Source: Treponema sp. (lineage in GTDB: Bacteria > Spirochaetota > Spirochaetia > Treponematales > Breznakiellaceae). From it: a DNA stretch of 7,063 bases. The notes beneath the pieces were generated by a model. That model saw only the letters and a list, made by a program, of their open reading frames with translations. It ran no database searches and was not told the origin of the DNA. How positions within the stretch are numbered: position 1 is the first letter of the stretch; every line of letters begins with the position of its first letter. Below are positions 5,919-7,063 of this stretch, piece by piece. A program made the position numbers and the translations under genes. The stretch covers positions 1 through 7,063 of the forward strand of contig JAIRRR010000212.1 of NCBI GenBank assembly GCA_031255875.1, written 5' to 3'.

Positions 5919-6560
5919 ATGGACAACGATTTTTTCATTATTTCATCGCAAAAAAACCCCAGGATAACCGTCCGGGTTGTCGCCGGTCATTTTGCCACGA
6001 GCAGCGCGCACAGGAGCCATTATATCGATATATTCGACCTGATATCCGGCGCGTCGGCCGCGCGGGACGCGGCGCGCCAGCTTGCGGTGCCTTACCGCGC
6101 AAGTACCCTTGTAGACGCGATTGTCTATATGGACAAGACCGAAATTCTCGCCGCGTTCCTGGCCGACGAGCTTTTGCAGGCGGGCATGAGCGTGATGAAC
6201 GAAGGCAGGGAGATCCTCCTCCTGACGCCCATGCCCAGTTCCGACGGCCATTTTATTTTTCACCGGAATGTGCAGGACAGGATTAAAAACAAAAACGTTG
6301 TGCTCATGGTGGCCTCGCTGTCAACCGGGGATACGGTCAGCCGGATGCAGGAATGCCTGGCCTACTACGGCTGCAAACTGGCCGGCATCTCTGCCGTTTT
6401 CAGCGTGTTCCCCGAATATGACGGCAGGGAGATTCACTCGCTGTTTGACTGCGCGGACATTCCGGATTACCATTTTTACAAACCCTCCGAATGCAAAATG
6501 TGCCGGGAAGGGAAGAAAATTGACGCGATTATCAGCAGCGAGGGCTACACGAAATTTTAA
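5919..6560 (+). CDS. Phosphoribosyltransferase-like protein (orotate PRTase-related, PRPP motif degenerate)
   Basis: The 213-residue cytoplasmic protein resembles a group in anaerobes commonly annotated as orotate phosphoribosyltransferase. Recognisable blocks are VAGHFATSSAHRSHYIDIFDL (21-41), VDAIVYMDKTEILAAFLADEL (65-85), ILLLTPMPSSDGHFIFHRNVQD (99-120), NVVLMVASLSTGDT (126-139), CLAYYGCKLAGISAVFS (146-162) and the C-terminal ECKMCREGKKIDAIISSEGY (191-210). In true type I PRTases the loop before the Thr/Gly binding the PRPP 5'-phosphate begins with two acidic residues; here it reads VAS-LSTG, so that pair is missing. The CxxC at 192-195 could bind metal or be redox-active. Orotate conversion to OMP is therefore doubtful and the true reaction is unknown. 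ATG 5919 matches the family N-terminus; GAGG (5905-5908) is 10 bases upstream and GGGA (5911-5914) 4 bases. The frame remains open to 5826, but that extension looks non-coding. The next gene follows after 39 bases. Confidence 0.75.
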   Translation: MDNDFFIISSQKNPRITVRVVAGHFATSSAHRSHYIDIFDLISGASAARDAARQLAVPYRASTLVDAIVYMDKTEILAAFLADELLQAGMSVMNEGREILLLTPMPSSDGHFIFHRNVQDRIKNKNVVLMVASLSTGDTVSRMQECLAYYGCKLAGISAVFSVFPEYDGREIHSLFDCADIPDYHFYKPSECKMCREGKKIDAIISSEGYTKF

Positions 6561-6569
6561 CATAAAAGG

Positions 6570-6584
6570 CTGTTCCAAAAACAG
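6570..6584 (+). other. Short inverted repeat between the PRTase-like and decarboxylase genes
   Basis: CTGTT (6570-6574) and AACAG (6580-6584) form a 5-bp stem with a CCAAA loop, ending just before the ribosome site of the decarboxylase subunit. There is no U-run after it, so it is not a convincing terminator. It could tune translation of the downstream gene or be chance. Confidence 0.2.
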
Positions 6585-6599
6585 TAGGGCGGTGTTGGT

Positions 6600-7063
6600 A
6601 TGAATATATTATTTTCCATAACGGCGCTGGACGGGTTCGGAATCAGGCAAGTTAGTATGGTGGCGCTTTCCCTCCTCTTGATGTATCTTGCCATAAAAAA
6701 GAAGTATGAACCCTTGCTCCTTTTGCCCATCTCTTTCGGAATGTTAATCGCCAATATTCCCCTGGCCGGCCTTTCCGCGCACGCCCAGGATGGTTTGCTG
6801 TATTACCTCTACCAGGGGATAAAATTCCAGATTTACCCGCCGATGATCTTCCTGTGCCTCGGCGCCATGACCGATTTCGGCCCGCTTATAGGCAACCCGA
6901 AAACCGCGCTGATCGGGCTGGGCGGCCAGCTCGGCATTTTTATCGCCCTGTTCGGCTCGCTTGTGATAGGCAAATACCTCGCGCCTTTTATCCCCGGGCT
7001 TTCGGCCTTTAACATCAAAGACGCGGTCGCAATCGGTATCATAGGGAGTTCGGACGGGCCCAC
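6600..7063 (+). CDS. Sodium ion-translocating decarboxylase, beta subunit (partial, N-terminal part)
   Basis: ATG 6600 opens a frame that runs off the right edge after 154 full codons. The product is the integral membrane subunit that carries Na+ outward while a biotin-bound carboxyl group is decarboxylated (OadB/GcdB/MmdB family). Supporting segments are YEPLLLLPISFGMLIANIPL (36-55), YQGIKFQIYPPMIFLCLGAMTDFGPLIGNPKTALIG (71-106, the family's most recognisable block), LGGQLGIF (107-114) and AVAIGIIGSSDGP (142-154). Asp152 in that last block corresponds to the conserved Asp of the DGPT motif involved in Na+ binding and coupling. Full-length members have roughly 375-430 residues, so over half is missing. 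AGGGCGG (6586-6592) serves as the ribosome site. Which acid is decarboxylated (oxaloacetate, glutaconyl-CoA or methylmalonyl-CoA) cannot be told: the alpha and gamma subunits are not upstream here. It probably shares a transcript with the preceding gene. Confidence 0.9.
   Translation, partial: MNILFSITALDGFGIRQVSMVALSLLLMYLAIKKKYEPLLLLPISFGMLIANIPLAGLSAHAQDGLLYYLYQGIKFQIYPPMIFLCLGAMTDFGPLIGNPKTALIGLGGQLGIFIALFGSLVIGKYLAPFIPGLSAFNIKDAVAIGIIGSSDGP

Noticed and set aside
6566..6582. GGCTGTTCCAAAA stretch as an insertion-sequence end
   Set aside because: It resembles some element termini, but no partner inverted end, target duplication or transposase is in the window.

Overview
The window reads as a GC-rich bacterial chromosome segment, most likely from a spirochaete of the Treponema type. 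I infer this from the lipoprotein-style binding proteins with loose lipoboxes, the polyamine-binding lipoprotein (resembling the known T. pallidum PotD) and the style of the transporter set. No marker gene fixes the taxonomy, so the assignment is tentative. No RNA genes, CRISPR array, prophage or insertion sequence were seen, and no gene-free stretch exceeds about 210 bases.

Layout. At the left edge (1-233, minus strand) lies the N-terminus of a YtfQ-like sugar-binding lipoprotein, running off the window. It is divergent from a MATE-family multidrug/cation antiporter (440-1783, plus). The 206-base gap holds promoter-like elements for both directions, a 6-bp dyad next to the MATE -35 box, and a hairpin at the predicted 5' end of the MATE transcript. 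A small soluble protein of unknown function (1883-2458, plus) follows. Convergent to it are the polyamine ABC transporter genes, transcribed right to left: potA (ATPase, 4854 to 3700), then potD (binding lipoprotein, 3605 to 2481). The two permease genes expected in a pot operon are absent.

Divergent from potA is a Fic-domain protein (5098-5829, plus) with both the catalytic loop and its own N-terminal inhibitory motif. Downstream on the same strand are a phosphoribosyltransferase-like protein (5919-6560), of the kind often labelled orotate phosphoribosyltransferase but lacking the acidic PRPP-binding pair, and the N-terminal third or so of a sodium-pumping decarboxylase beta subunit (6600 to the right edge).

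Most of the window is membrane transport: sugar uptake, drug/cation export, polyamine uptake and sodium export coupled to decarboxylation. The Fic enzyme and the phosphoribosyltransferase-like protein are the two non-transport genes with the most open biology. I did not find a clear-cut new multi-gene system. The best leads are the permease-less potA-potD pair with altered ligand-pocket residues, the PRPP-motif-less PRTase beside the sodium pump, and the MATE upstream region.
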